DNA of 55,937 bases from Clostridia bacterium (GTDB taxonomy: Bacteria; Bacillota; Clostridia; Oscillospirales; CAG-272): the NCBI GenBank assembly GCA_017505785.1, contig JAFVOQ010000069.1, positions 1 through 55,937 on the forward strand. Reading direction: 5' to 3'. The position numbers and the translations under genes are program-made. This document shows, piece by piece, positions 24,184 to 32,480 of the stretch. The stretch's first letter is position 1. The number at the start of each line of letters is the position of its first letter. Below the pieces are notes generated by a model that saw only the letters and a list, made by a program, of their open reading frames with translations, did no database searches and was not told the DNA's origin.

Positions 24184-25260
24184 TTACTTACTGGTTTCAG
24201 CAACCATTCCGTAAACAGTATCAATATCTGCTCTGCGCCTTGCCGCAAGAGCCTTCATATCCGCGATCTGGTCTGCACCGAACAAATCAAGATCGCCGGG
24301 CTGTAGCTTGTTTTTATACATGCGGTCGGCAACCAATGCATAATTGATATCAAGATCGGTAATTTTACCGGCACGGTCGCATATTACAATATTGCTTTTG
24401 CCCTGCAGCAAACGCTCAACTGCGCGCACACCCATTTGGGTTGCGGTAAAGCGATCTCGAAGCGTGGGGCTGCCACCGCGCACAACGTGAGCAAAGCGCG
24501 CAAACCTGCTTTCAATACCAAGCGCACTCTCAATTTTTTGAGAAAGCTGCTCACCGTATTTCTGCCCGTTTTCGCCACGAACACCCTCACTGACGATCAC
24601 AAGAAAGCTGCGCTTACCGGCATCCAAAAGCTCTTGCATGCGTTCAATGAGCTCATTTTCATCAAAGGGCACCTCGGGGATCACGGCAGCCACCGCACCC
24701 GACGCTAACGCCGTATAAAGTGCAATTTGACCGCAGTCACGCCCCATCACCTCTACCACGTTACAACGCTTGTGAGATTCACACGTATCACGCAGACAGT
24801 CGATCATACTCATGGTGGTATTCATTGCGGAATCAAAACCAATGGTATAATCGGTTGCGGTAATATCATTGTCAATGGTACAGGGAATACCAATGGTGGG
24901 AATGCCGTGATTGGTAAGATCCGTAGCACCCCTAAAGGTACCGTCACCGCCCAGAGCAACAATAGCATCAATGCTGTTGCGCTTGCAGGTTTCGATCGCC
25001 TTTTCCATGCCTGCCTCTGTTTTAAATTCGGGGCATCGGTCGGAATACAGCACCGTGCCGCCGCGTGAAATAATATTGGAAACCGATCTCCTGGTGAACG
25101 GAACGATATTATCCTTAATAAGTCCGGAATATCCACCAAGAATACCAACGACCTCCACACCCTCGTCAAGTGCCTTACGGGCAACAGCGCGAATGGCGGC
25201 GTTCATACCGGGGGCATCACCGCCCGAGGTCAATATTCCGATTTTACGAAATTTTGCCAT
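24184..25260 (-). CDS. pfkA: 6-phosphofructokinase
   Basis: 358 aa, phosphorylates fructose 6-phosphate to the 1,6-bisphosphate. Phosphate loop TSGGDAPGMNAAIR (11-24), GGDGTFRGA (104-112) and the catalytic PCTIDND (126-132, base D130) are clear. MGRDCGQIAL and RGGSPTLRDR also fit the family. The second glycine of GGDG points to ATP as donor. At the companion site, where ATP enzymes have Gly and pyrophosphate enzymes Lys, there is Cys. The start at 25260 (MAKFRK) has GAAAGG upstream. The dehydrogenase gene follows, and a strong promoter lies at 25317-25345. Confidence 0.95.
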   Translation of the reverse strand: MAKFRKIGILTSGGDAPGMNAAIRAVARKALDEGVEVVGILGGYSGLIKDNIVPFTRRSVSNIISRGGTVLYSDRCPEFKTEAGMEKAIETCKRNSIDAIVALGGDGTFRGATDLTNHGIPTIGIPCTIDNDITATDYTIGFDSAMNTTMSMIDCLRDTCESHKRCNVVEVMGRDCGQIALYTALASGAVAAVIPEVPFDENELIERMQELLDAGKRSFLVIVSEGVRGENGQKYGEQLSQKIESALGIESRFARFAHVVRGGSPTLRDRFTATQMGVRAVERLLQGKSNIVICDRAGKITDLDINYALVADRMYKNKLQPGDLDLFGADQIADMKALAARRRADIDTVYGMVAETSK

Positions 25261-25316
25261 AGTTTTTTCCTTTCTTGCGCTTGATCCTTCGATCTGCGCA
25301 AACAACTACAGTGTAC

Positions 25317-25345
25317 ATTCTAATATATCATACACCAAATGTCAA
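25317..25345 (-). promoter_or_regulatory. Promoter of the pfkA-dehydrogenase operon
   Basis: Minus strand TTGACA (25340-25345), 17-bp spacer, TAGAAT (25317-25322), about 60 bp upstream of the pfkA ATG. Confidence 0.75.
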
Positions 25346-25363
25346 GCGTGATTGATAAAATTT

Positions 25364-26641
25364 TCACGATTTTTGTAAATTTTCATACAATATGCCGATC
25401 GCCTGTGCGATCGCACGCACCGCGGCAACCTCCCTGATGTAAGCGCGGTCGCGGTGTGCACCAAGGGTAAGACGGCTGCAAGCAACCGCATCTTTCGTGG
25501 CAACTGCCACGTATACCGTACCGACAGGCTCCTGTTCGGTGCCGCCGCCGGGGCCGGCATAGCCCGTGGTGGCAATGGCAAGATCCACCCCAAAACGGGT
25601 AAGTGCCCCCTTTGCCATTGCCTTGGCAACAGGCTCACTGACAACGGTGTGCTTGTCAATGAGCGCGGGATCAACGCCAAGCAGCGTTTCCTTTTGGCGC
25701 GTTTGATAGGCGATAGCACCGCCCGCCACCGCTGCCGAGCAGCCTGCCACATCGGTCAGCTTTTTGGCGATCAGTCCGCCCGTGCAGGATTCTGCCGTTG
25801 CCACCGTCATGCCGCGTGCGATCAGCGCGCCGACCAGCGCGTGCGCGGGGTCGGGCACGTCGATTCCGTATACAAATTTTCCGATCGGCAGTGCCATAAG
25901 CTTTTCCACCATGGCATCGCAAAGCCGTGCGGCGTGGCTCTCATCCCGATCTCTTGCAGTCACGCGTAGCCTTACCTCTCCCGGTACGCAGTAGGGGGCA
26001 ACCGTCGGATTTGTGCTATCCTTGATCTCTTGCGGCAGCTCACTTTCCACCGCCGACTCACCCAAGCCGATGATATGCAAATTGCGGCTGACCATGATCG
26101 AGGCACAGCGTTTTTTTAGATATGGCTCCACCTGCTCACAAAACAGCGGCTCAAGCTCACGCGGGGGCCCCGGGAGCATGACCACCACCTTGCCCTCCTC
26201 ATTTTCAAGCGCAAGCGCGGGGGCTGTGCCGTAATCGTTTGGAAACACCACCGCGCCCTCGGGCATCATGGCTTGCTTTTTGTTGTTCTCGGTCATCGTG
26301 CGCCCTGTGGATGCAAAATAATTTTCAATACGGGCAAGGGAGGGTTCGTGCATTTTCAGCTTACGTCCAAACACCCCTGCAACCGTTTCCTTGGTAAGAT
26401 CGTCATAGGTGGGGCCAAGTCCGCCCGACATCAAGACAAGATCGGCGCGGGAAAGTGCCGCACGCACGTCCTCGGCAAGCCGCGCGGGATTATCCCCCAC
26501 CACCGCCTGGCGGTAAACGCCAATGCCAAGACGGGCAAGACGGCGGGAAAGATACGCCGCATTTGTGTTCACGATATCTCCCATTAACAGCTCAGTTCCA
26601 ACGCAAAGGATCTCTGCTTGCGAAAAGCAATTATTTTTCAT
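25364..26641 (-). CDS. cinA: CinA family protein (nicotinamide-nucleotide amidase)
   Basis: 425 aa. The N-terminal MoaB-like domain has CVGTELLMGDIVNTNA and SGGLGPTYDDLTKE (about 70-84). The C-terminal domain has the deamidase pattern TAESCTGGLIAKKLTD, TTGYAGPGGG and PVGTVYVAV. CinA proteins deamidate nicotinamide mononucleotide in pyridine-nucleotide recycling; in some bacteria they are induced with competence. The start at 26641 (MKNNCFSQ) follows GGAGGTAGGTC; the frame is open much further upstream, but that DNA overlaps the divergent gene. Confidence 0.93.
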   Translation of the reverse strand: MKNNCFSQAEILCVGTELLMGDIVNTNAAYLSRRLARLGIGVYRQAVVGDNPARLAEDVRAALSRADLVLMSGGLGPTYDDLTKETVAGVFGRKLKMHEPSLARIENYFASTGRTMTENNKKQAMMPEGAVVFPNDYGTAPALALENEEGKVVVMLPGPPRELEPLFCEQVEPYLKKRCASIMVSRNLHIIGLGESAVESELPQEIKDSTNPTVAPYCVPGEVRLRVTARDRDESHAARLCDAMVEKLMALPIGKFVYGIDVPDPAHALVGALIARGMTVATAESCTGGLIAKKLTDVAGCSAAVAGGAIAYQTRQKETLLGVDPALIDKHTVVSEPVAKAMAKGALTRFGVDLAIATTGYAGPGGGTEQEPVGTVYVAVATKDAVACSRLTLGAHRDRAYIREVAAVRAIAQAIGILYENLQKS

Positions 26642-26776
26642 ATGACCTACCTCCAAAAAGACTGCTATCATTTTACCACATTTTTCGCATTTTGGTGCGT
26701 AATTGTGCAAAAAACTTGAATTTTTTAAGCTGCTGTGATAAGATGAAGAAGCAAACGAATGAAAGGAGGGGGCACC

Positions 26777-27655
26777 ATGTCCGGTTGTATGCTTTGCCCA
26801 CGCAAATGCGGCGCACGCCGCGAAGAAAACGAGATCGGCATGTGCCACGTGGGTGCCGATATTTTCATATCGCGCGCCGCCCCTCACCACTTTGAGGAGC
26901 CGCCGATCAGCGGCACAAGGGGCTCGGGGACCGTGTTTTTTGCAGGCTGCTCCCTTGGCTGTATTTTTTGCCAGAATAAGGAGATCAGCTGTGATGCCGT
27001 AGGCAAGTGCGTGAGTGAAGAGGAGCTTGGCGAGATCTGCCTTTCGCTTGCCGCCACGGGTGTGCACAACCTAAACCTTGTCACAGGCACGCATTATACC
27101 GACCGCATTGCGCGTGTTTTGCAGCGCATCAAGCCGAAGTTGAAGATCCCCGTGGTCTGGAACAGTAGCGGATACGAACGCCCCGAAACACTGCGACTTT
27201 TGGAGGGGCTTGTGGATATCTATCTGCCCGACTTCAAGTATTTTTCCGCGGAGCTTGCCAAAGCCTGCTCAAATGCACAGGATTATAAAGAGGTGGCAGT
27301 TGCGGCACTTCGTGAAATGTACCGTCAGGTGGGTGCTGTGCGTTACGACGAAAACGGTATGCTACGGCGCGGCACAGTGGTGCGCCACCTTGTGTTACCG
27401 GGACAAAGAGAGGATACCGCCGCCGTGCTCGAAACGCTTGCAAAAACGCTACCCGTATCGAATATTTTGCTCTCCCTGATGCGCCAGTATACCCCCGATT
27501 TTGCGCCCCAAACAGCTCCCAAGTACCTCCAGCGCCGCGTGACGACCTTTGAATATGAGCAAGCGCTCCTGAAAGCACAGGAGCTTGGCTTTACAGGCTT
27601 TACGCAAGGCAAGGATGCCGCAAGCGCCGCCTTTACACCGGATTTCCATACATAA
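26777..27655 (+). CDS. Radical SAM protein, PflA-like (COG1313 type)
   Basis: 292 aa. An N-terminal Cys cluster CMLCPRKCGARR (4-15) with CHVG after it precedes the radical SAM core, whose motif is CSLGCIFCQN near 60-69. VFFAGC in front and DIYLPDFKY later are typical of the 'putative pyruvate formate-lyase activating enzyme' group (COG1313). The partner is unknown; no glycyl-radical enzyme is adjacent, and the pfl pair elsewhere in the window has its own activase. I chose ATG 26777 because GAAAGGAGGG lies just before; the ATG at 26759 would start inside that site. Confidence 0.85.
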   Translation: MSGCMLCPRKCGARREENEIGMCHVGADIFISRAAPHHFEEPPISGTRGSGTVFFAGCSLGCIFCQNKEISCDAVGKCVSEEELGEICLSLAATGVHNLNLVTGTHYTDRIARVLQRIKPKLKIPVVWNSSGYERPETLRLLEGLVDIYLPDFKYFSAELAKACSNAQDYKEVAVAALREMYRQVGAVRYDENGMLRRGTVVRHLVLPGQREDTAAVLETLAKTLPVSNILLSLMRQYTPDFAPQTAPKYLQRRVTTFEYEQALLKAQELGFTGFTQGKDAASAAFTPDFHT

Positions 27656-27712
27656 CCTGCGCCGTTCTCCATATCCTATACAATAAGAAAATACCAAAAA
27701 CGAGGTGAGGAT

Positions 27713-27880
27713 ATGGAAGAAAAGAAGCAAAAGCAGGCAAACGGGCTGGAAAACAGCGCGCTTGGCACCACGATTCTCGGCAATTTTGGCCCCGCCGAGC
27801 TTGACAGAGGCGCGCGCGATATTTCGCTTGGCAACTTTGAGCCGACCAATAAAAAGCAAGATAACAGCGATAAAAACTGA
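27713..27880 (+). CDS. Small hypothetical protein, 55 aa
   Basis: The ATG at 27713 follows GAGGTGAGG. The product is hydrophilic with a lysine/glutamine-rich start (MEEKKQKQ) and tail. Two related segments occur, ILGNFGPAELD and SLGNFEPTN, an internal near-repeat LGNFxP. No membrane segment or known family is evident. It is followed after 28 bp by a strong terminator, and its codon use is like its neighbours, so I think it is expressed. Confidence 0.6.
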   Translation: MEEKKQKQANGLENSALGTTILGNFGPAELDRGARDISLGNFEPTNKKQDNSDKN

Positions 27881-27908
27881 CACAGTAATTTTTTAACACA
27901 CAGAAAAA

Positions 27909-27945
27909 GGGTTGCTTCAAGTGCTAATGCACTTGAAGCAGCCCC
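27909..27945. terminator. Bidirectional terminator
   Basis: 16-bp arms (GGGTTGCTTCAAGTGC and its near-complement) around a TAAT loop, TTGTTTTTA on the plus side and CCTTTTTCTG on the minus side. It serves the small gene (+) and the 4-TM gene (-). Confidence 0.88.
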
Positions 27946-27951
27946 TTGTTT

Positions 27952-28476
27952 TTATTCGGAAGCTTGTAAAGCTGCATCTAAGCTTCTCCGTTTCACTATT
28001 TTCTCCCTGCACGTAATCACGATGTATACCATAAAATACGTTACGCGAAACAGCGGATACGCAGCATCCCAAATCATTACACTTGCAAACAGAATTGTAA
28101 GCAGAAAATCAACATTCAAAAAAAGCGCGATTGGATCTAACAAAACGCAAGCGATTCCCAATAGCAGGAAAAAAATCGATAGCCCGCAAAGAATCCTGTT
28201 CAAAGTATCTTCAAAGCGCAACTGCCGGCTTGAAAACAAACGGTATTTTATCAAATGCCATATTTCAAAGCTCGCAATTAACAGGGGCAGTGTGATCCCC
28301 AAGATGATCATAGCGACAAAAAGAAGCGCTCCAACGGCAACTATCGGTTCAGGATCAGGCATAGCGCGCACGGCATGGATCATGCAATTCCAGCATACAA
28401 ACGGTGTAGCCACCGTCAGCAACACAAGGGTGGCAAAAGAAACGTTTAAAACAATTTTTTTGGTTTTATCGCTCAT
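27952..28476 (-). CDS. Small four-TM membrane protein, paralogue A
   Basis: 174 aa with four hydrophobic segments (about 11-30, 47-68, 92-112, 120-150). A charged loop KYRLFSSRQLRFEDTLNRIL sits between TM2 and TM3, and the C-terminus is basic. The pattern LLIASFEIWHLIKY is echoed in the next gene as LLIAEFEIFYCAKY, so the two are tandem duplicates. No family recognised and no catalytic motif seen. GGAG precedes the ATG. Confidence 0.72.
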   Translation of the reverse strand: MSDKTKKIVLNVSFATLVLLTVATPFVCWNCMIHAVRAMPDPEPIVAVGALLFVAMIILGITLPLLIASFEIWHLIKYRLFSSRQLRFEDTLNRILCGLSIFFLLLGIACVLLDPIALFLNVDFLLTILFASVMIWDAAYPLFRVTYFMVYIVITCREKIVKRRSLDAALQASE

Positions 28477-28502
28477 AAAATTCTCCTTTCTGCGCCGAAA
28501 AG

Positions 28503-28943
28503 CTACCGTACCCCGAGAAGCTTGGTGTACAATAAATGCAGTAATCTATATATCGGTTCTGCAAGCATCCAGAGCAAAAGCAATGCAACTGACACATCGT
28601 CAACGATCCTCCGCCAAAACAACCAAGCCGCGGCTGCAAATAACGGTAGTACCACAGAAAGCACACAAAAAACGATATTAACGCAAGATTCCATGCTTTT
28701 TTTGTTTCGCTTTGTAAGCAAAAAATATTTTGCACAGTAAAAGATTTCAAATTCGGCGATCAGCAAGGGGATAGACAGTATGCATATAGCATACACAGCA
28801 AATCCTCTATCAAGCGACAAACCACTCGCGCCCGGTGCCTGCGGTTCAATCAAAGCCCAAATTATACTGAAAGCCAAAACACACAACGTGAGAAAAAGCA
28901 CCGTGAGATACATTGCGTATAACATTCGTTTTTTGTTTTTCAT
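28503..28943 (-). CDS. Small four-TM membrane protein, paralogue B
   Basis: 146 aa from the ATG at 28943 (MKNKKRML), which has GGAGGGAGCC upstream; a TTG 12 bp earlier lies in that site. Four hydrophobic segments with the same spacing as the following paralogue, and a basic loop KYFLLTKRNKKSMESCVNIV. The pair lies 26 bp apart on the minus strand. The function is unknown; the duplication suggests a two-subunit membrane protein or recent copying. Confidence 0.72.
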   Translation of the reverse strand: MKNKKRMLYAMYLTVLFLTLCVLAFSIIWALIEPQAPGASGLSLDRGFAVYAICILSIPLLIAEFEIFYCAKYFLLTKRNKKSMESCVNIVFCVLSVVLPLFAAAAWLFWRRIVDDVSVALLLLWMLAEPIYRLLHLLYTKLLGVR

Positions 28944-29059
28944 GGCTCCCTCCAAATCACGGTTTACTCATATTTCGGCATAGCTTGCAAAGCGTTTCTC
29001 TCACTGTCAAAATTATCCGTCAATCCGATCAAATCTTGCAAACGGGCAAAAACGGTGTG

Positions 29060-29920
29060 TTATTTTGGCGCCTCGGGTGCGGCATTATCCTGTAACCTCC
29101 CCTGCTTTTTACGCCATTGCGTAGGAGAAAGCTCCCCGTTTTCACGCTTAAAGCATTTGGAGAAATATTCCACGTCGGGATAGCCACAGCTATGCGCGAT
29201 CTCGGTAATCGAAGCGGTTGTCATCAAAAGCCTTCGCGCCAGCTTCATACGCTCCGCCAAAACGTACTCCATGATCGTCATGCCAAACTCGCGGCGAAAC
29301 GCCTCGGTCAGTGTCACTGTGCTGCAATGCAGATTTTTGCTCATTTTCGACAGCGTGATCTTTTCACTTAAATTTTTCCTTACATAAACTCTCACAAGCT
29401 GCCCCGGTGTTTGGTGATCGGGCAAAAGCAGGCGATTCCCCTCTATGTGCTCCTTGACAATCGCGGTCAGCACCGAAAGCGCCTCAAGCTGTGCATCGGT
29501 ATAGTGCGCAAGCTCCCCCACCGCGAGCAAAAGCGCATCCTCCTTTAGGCGCGCGCTCTCAAGGCAGGCAAGACGGCAGAGATCACGGTCACTCGGCGCG
29601 GTTGACACGCTCACAGTGGGGCCAACGATCAAATATCCAATGATCCCACCCTCACCACGCACGGGAAAAACAAGCTCACTGAGGCCAAAGGGACAGGTGT
29701 AAAGATAGGGCTCACCGGTTTTTTTCGCTTGCCTCAGTGCCACGGTATCCGATTGCACACAACGCGCAAGACACGCTCTTGATCTATGCAAAGCGGAGCA
29801 AAAGCCTACGTCGTTGATCATGGTATAGATACACCGAAACTGTGCATCGTAGGCGGCTACGTTGATATGCGTGAGGCGCGAAAAGCTGCCAAGCACCTCC
29901 TCCATACGCGTATCTGCCAT
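29060..29920 (-). CDS. PocR-domain AraC-family transcriptional regulator
   Basis: 286 aa. The N-terminal PocR-type sensory domain carries cysteines in CLARCVQSD and YTCPFGLSELVFPV (about 48-85) and the GYLIVGP strand; PocR domains bind small ligands in regulators of diol and glycyl-radical pathways. The C-terminal AraC double HTH shows ITLSKMSKNLHCSTVTLTEAFR and ITEIAHSCGYPDVEYFSKCFKRENGELSPTQWR. The ATG at 29920 has AAAGGGGG at good distance. The gene is divergent from an EamA transporter with a short leader ORF, the most likely target. Confidence 0.9.
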   Translation of the reverse strand: MADTRMEEVLGSFSRLTHINVAAYDAQFRCIYTMINDVGFCSALHRSRACLARCVQSDTVALRQAKKTGEPYLYTCPFGLSELVFPVRGEGGIIGYLIVGPTVSVSTAPSDRDLCRLACLESARLKEDALLLAVGELAHYTDAQLEALSVLTAIVKEHIEGNRLLLPDHQTPGQLVRVYVRKNLSEKITLSKMSKNLHCSTVTLTEAFRREFGMTIMEYVLAERMKLARRLLMTTASITEIAHSCGYPDVEYFSKCFKRENGELSPTQWRKKQGRLQDNAAPEAPK

Positions 29921-30121
29921 TTGATCCACCCCCTTTTTCTCTTGTATGATCCTATTTTAACATGTAAAATCAATAAAAATCAAGACGTTTTTCCGTGTAT
30001 ACTTAAAATATTTATCATTTTTTACAAATTTTTTACGTATCCTTCCTACCAATCACTCCTTGCATTTGCTATAATTCTTTTATAGTAATTTAAGAGCAAG
30101 CTGCCAAAAGGAGATCTTACA

Positions 30122-30187
30122 ATGAAAAGAAATTCGTTCTCTGTGCTGCAATCAGGGCAGACCGCCGCAAGTGAGGTGCTGCTATGA
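30122..30187 (+). CDS. 21-aa leader ORF coupled to the EamA transporter
   Basis: The ATG at 30122 has AAAGGAG upstream. The peptide is MKRNSFSVLQSGQTAASEVLL. Its stop overlaps the ATG of the transporter by 4 bp (ATGA), so translation of the two would be coupled. The codons are not enriched for one amino acid, which argues against classical attenuation. A TATAAT -10 box lies at 30070-30075, with a poor -35, consistent with an activator such as the divergent PocR/AraC protein. Confidence 0.5.
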   Translation: MKRNSFSVLQSGQTAASEVLL

Positions 30188-31083
30188 CCTATCTTTTAAT
30201 GGGCGTTGTGGTGCTGCTTTACACCGCGCAATCCTTTTTAACCAGACTTTTCTCAGCAGAATACCCGGGTGATCCGCGTCACGCCTCCCCTGTTTTCAGT
30301 GTCGTCAGCGGTGCCACCGTTGTGGTGGTGTCCCTTTTCATGTGCGGCTTCCACTTTGTGGCATCTCCCCTCACGTGGCTCCTTGGTATCATCAACGGCT
30401 TTGCATTACTGCTCTATAATACCACCATTATTAAGGCATCTCAAACAGGGCCTTACTCAGTACTCATGGTCTTCTCTATTGCCGGCGGCATCATTATTCC
30501 AACGCTCGTAGGTGCGATCGCCTTTCGCGACACGCTCACCCCCCTGAAGGTCATTTGCATTTTGGTGGTGCTCGTTTCGGTCTACCTGATCAGCGATAAG
30601 GATAGCCGCACCGAGAAAAAGCGCGGCTTTTGGCTTGCCGTATCCCTGCTTGCCATCGGCAACGGTGCATTTGGCTCACTCCTTGACGTGCAGCAGCGCG
30701 TAACCGCAGTAGCACAAAAGGAGGAAATGGTTGCCATTACCTTTGCGGTATGCAGCATTTGCTCACTTGCCATGCTCCTTTTTGAGCAAAAAAAGAATTT
30801 CCTCACAGTCATGAAGCAATCGCGGCGCTCTCTTGTGCTTTTGTCTGTCGCCTCCCTTGTGGTTGCAGGTGCCATTCACATCCTCACCGTTGTCATTGGA
30901 AAAATTGACCTTGCCGTGCTTTACACCTTCTACAACTCCGCCGTACTGATGCTCAGCGTCCTTTGCTCTTTCCTGTTCCTTCGGGAAAAGCTTTCCCTCA
31001 AAAACATCATCGGTTGTATCACCATGTGCGCCGCCCTCGTCTTTATGATGGGGGGCGACACGATCCTTACAGCGTTGCGCTAA
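30184..31083 (+). CDS. EamA/DMT-family transporter
   Basis: 299 aa, about ten hydrophobic segments in two halves of five, the drug/metabolite transporter fold. The second half opens with KRGFWLAVSLLAIGNGAFGS and ends FLREKLSLKNIIGCITMCAAL, the typical EamA end. Loops are short and there is no signal peptide. Substrate unknown; the family exports amino acids, nucleosides or drugs, or imports metabolites. Regulated in all likelihood by the divergent PocR/AraC gene. A terminator at 31109-31144 follows. Confidence 0.87.
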   Translation: MTYLLMGVVVLLYTAQSFLTRLFSAEYPGDPRHASPVFSVVSGATVVVVSLFMCGFHFVASPLTWLLGIINGFALLLYNTTIIKASQTGPYSVLMVFSIAGGIIIPTLVGAIAFRDTLTPLKVICILVVLVSVYLISDKDSRTEKKRGFWLAVSLLAIGNGAFGSLLDVQQRVTAVAQKEEMVAITFAVCSICSLAMLLFEQKKNFLTVMKQSRRSLVLLSVASLVVAGAIHILTVVIGKIDLAVLYTFYNSAVLMLSVLCSFLFLREKLSLKNIIGCITMCAALVFMMGGDTILTALR

Positions 31084-31108
31084 AAGAGCCTGTTTTTCAC
31101 AAAAAAGA

Positions 31109-31144
31109 AAAGAGCGTTGCTCGTTTGTGAGTAACGCTCTTTTT
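31109..31144. terminator. Terminator shared by EamA (+) and SPASM protein (-)
   Basis: AAAGAGCGTT / AACGCTCTTT arms with an inner CTC/GAG pair, T-run on the plus side and A-run before it. It touches the stop of the leftward gene. Confidence 0.85.
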
Positions 31145-31982
31145 ATGCCTTAAATCTTCTTGCATATCCGCAACGGCGGCACAACGCCTCGGCGGCGCGA
31201 TGCATGGTAAACCCGTCGTATATTGCACGGGCGCGCGGCGTGCTTAAGATCTCGGCAAGCGGTTTGTCGTGCAGATTGCCAAGCGACAATACGCCGTCTG
31301 CATCCAGGCAGCAGGGTACAACTGTGCCGTCTGCGTGAATGCCGATTTGATTGCGAAGCGCATAGCAAAAGATAGGCGCATCCGCGGCGATCGCAGGGGC
31401 GTTTCTATCGGGCCAGTCAAACTCCTCACCCCATTCAAGAAAGACCTTGTGCGCCAGGCGCCAACCACTCCATTTCTCCTCCCACTGTGTGGGAAACGCG
31501 TCATGCAGTGCCGCAAGCACCGTTTTGTTCTCGCTCTCGCCAGCCCCCCCGATGTTCCAAAGGCGAAACGCCACGATCGTGCCCCGCTTGGCGATCTCCT
31601 TGCCAAAATCAAGGCAAGCGGTGAGATAGTCCGCGTCGGAAAACGCGGCGTTTGCGGCAGGCGCATGCAGCGAAATACTGATCTTATAGGGTGCGGCATC
31701 GAGTAGCTCCTTACCCCTCGAGTGAAGGAGCGTGCCGTTTGTGGTAATGGCAGGTAAAAAGCCCTTTTCCCTTGCCCGTTTTACAAATTGGGGCAGTAAC
31801 GGGTGCAAAAGCGGCTCCCCCATAAGATGAAAGAATAAGTATTTTACCTCACCCGCAAGACGGTCGGTAAGATGCTCAAACTCCGCCTTAGTCATTTGTC
31901 GCTTTTCTCGCCCCGTCTTATGGCAAAACGCACAGGAGAGATTGCAGATATTGGTAATTTCAAGATATGCCTTTTCGATCAT
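31143..31982 (-). CDS. Radical SAM/SPASM-domain protein
   Basis: 279 aa. The cluster motif CNLSCAFC begins at residue 12; HLMGEPLLHP and AITTNGTLL follow. The C-terminal SPASM-like region has cysteines in FCYALRN, VPCCLDADG and ALCRRCGYA, enough for an auxiliary Fe-S cluster. SPASM proteins include peptide maturases and anaerobic sulfatase activators, but no precursor peptide or sulfatase gene is nearby, so the substrate is unknown. GGAGAG precedes the ATG. DNA repeats lie upstream. Confidence 0.87.
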   Translation of the reverse strand: MIEKAYLEITNICNLSCAFCHKTGREKRQMTKAEFEHLTDRLAGEVKYLFFHLMGEPLLHPLLPQFVKRAREKGFLPAITTNGTLLHSRGKELLDAAPYKISISLHAPAANAAFSDADYLTACLDFGKEIAKRGTIVAFRLWNIGGAGESENKTVLAALHDAFPTQWEEKWSGWRLAHKVFLEWGEEFDWPDRNAPAIAADAPIFCYALRNQIGIHADGTVVPCCLDADGVLSLGNLHDKPLAEILSTPRARAIYDGFTMHRAAEALCRRCGYARRFKA

Positions 31983-32060
31983 ACAAAAGCTCTCCTTTCA
32001 AGCGTTTTTTGTAAAACGGCGTTTTATGCCCGTTTGGTGGGAATTGTAAGATTTGCACCC

Positions 32061-32092
32061 GTAGGGACCGGCGTCCTCGACGGTCCGCGACG
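32061..32092 (+). repeat. GTAGGG hairpin repeat with altered stem
   Basis: GTAGGGACCGGCGTCCTCGA then CGGTCC. The core GCGTCCTCG matches ACGTCCTCG of the arms at 22389 and 23124, but the stem is GGACCG/CGGTCC instead of GGGTCG/CGACCC; the changes compensate each other. Confidence 0.6.
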
Positions 32093-32139
32093 GCGTTTAG
32101 CCGCCAAGACAAGCTTGACGAAGCGGCTTTGCCGCTTCA

Positions 32140-32247
32140 GCGAACCCGCTTTTGCGCGTTCCGCATATCATCAAAATTTGCATCTTTTTGCGCGCGCAAA
32201 ACGGGTTCGCGTGCTGCTCCAAAGCAAAGTGCCACCCACAAGGGGTG
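32140..32247 (+). repeat. tRNA-Gly-like 108-bp repeat, copy A
   Basis: 106 of 108 bases equal copy B (32362-32469). It starts GCGAACCCG, ends with a fragment matching the tRNA-Gly 3' end plus its flank, and has outer arms GCGAACCCGCTTTTGCGCG and CGCGCAAAACGGGTTCGC. Confidence 0.85.
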
Positions 32248-32361
32248 CTACTCCACTTCTGGTGCCTTGCTCCGCTACGGCACAACGGGAATTTCGACTA
32301 CGGCGAATATACCCACGCCCTGCACCTGGCAAGCGAGCTTGCCGATCTTCGGGCGGGGTAT

Positions 32362-32469
32362 GCGAACCCGCTTTTGCGCGTGCCGCATATCATCAAATTT
32401 TGCATCTTTTTGCGCGCGCAAAACGGGTTCGCGTGCTGCTCCAAAGCAAAGTGCCACCCACAAGGGGTG
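32362..32469 (+). repeat. tRNA-Gly-like 108-bp repeat, copy B
   Basis: Direct copy of 32140-32247. Its right part forms a 23-bp perfect palindrome (32437-32459 with 32465-32487) that runs into the last 7 bases of the tRNA-Gly gene including CCA. The segment CGGGTTCGCGTGCTGCTCCA resembles the tRNA T-arm and 3' end with about eight bases missing. Confidence 0.85.
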
Positions 32470-32480
32470 GCACTTTGCTT

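Noticed and set aside
23172..24347. 391-codon open frame on the plus strand opposite the dehydrogenase
   Set aside because: Runs antisense through the dehydrogenase and into pfkA; no domain and no start signal.
26642..27067. 142-codon N-terminal extension of CinA
   Set aside because: Overlaps the divergent radical SAM gene; the ATG at 26641 has GGAGG and begins the family sequence.
26777..27655. Activase for the pflB of this window
   Set aside because: pflB has its own dedicated pflA directly downstream; this protein belongs to the separate COG1313-type group.
32140..32469. Possible CRISPR array (two 108-bp direct repeats)
   Set aside because: Only two copies, units far too long, spacing 114 bp and tRNA-derived content; no cas genes.
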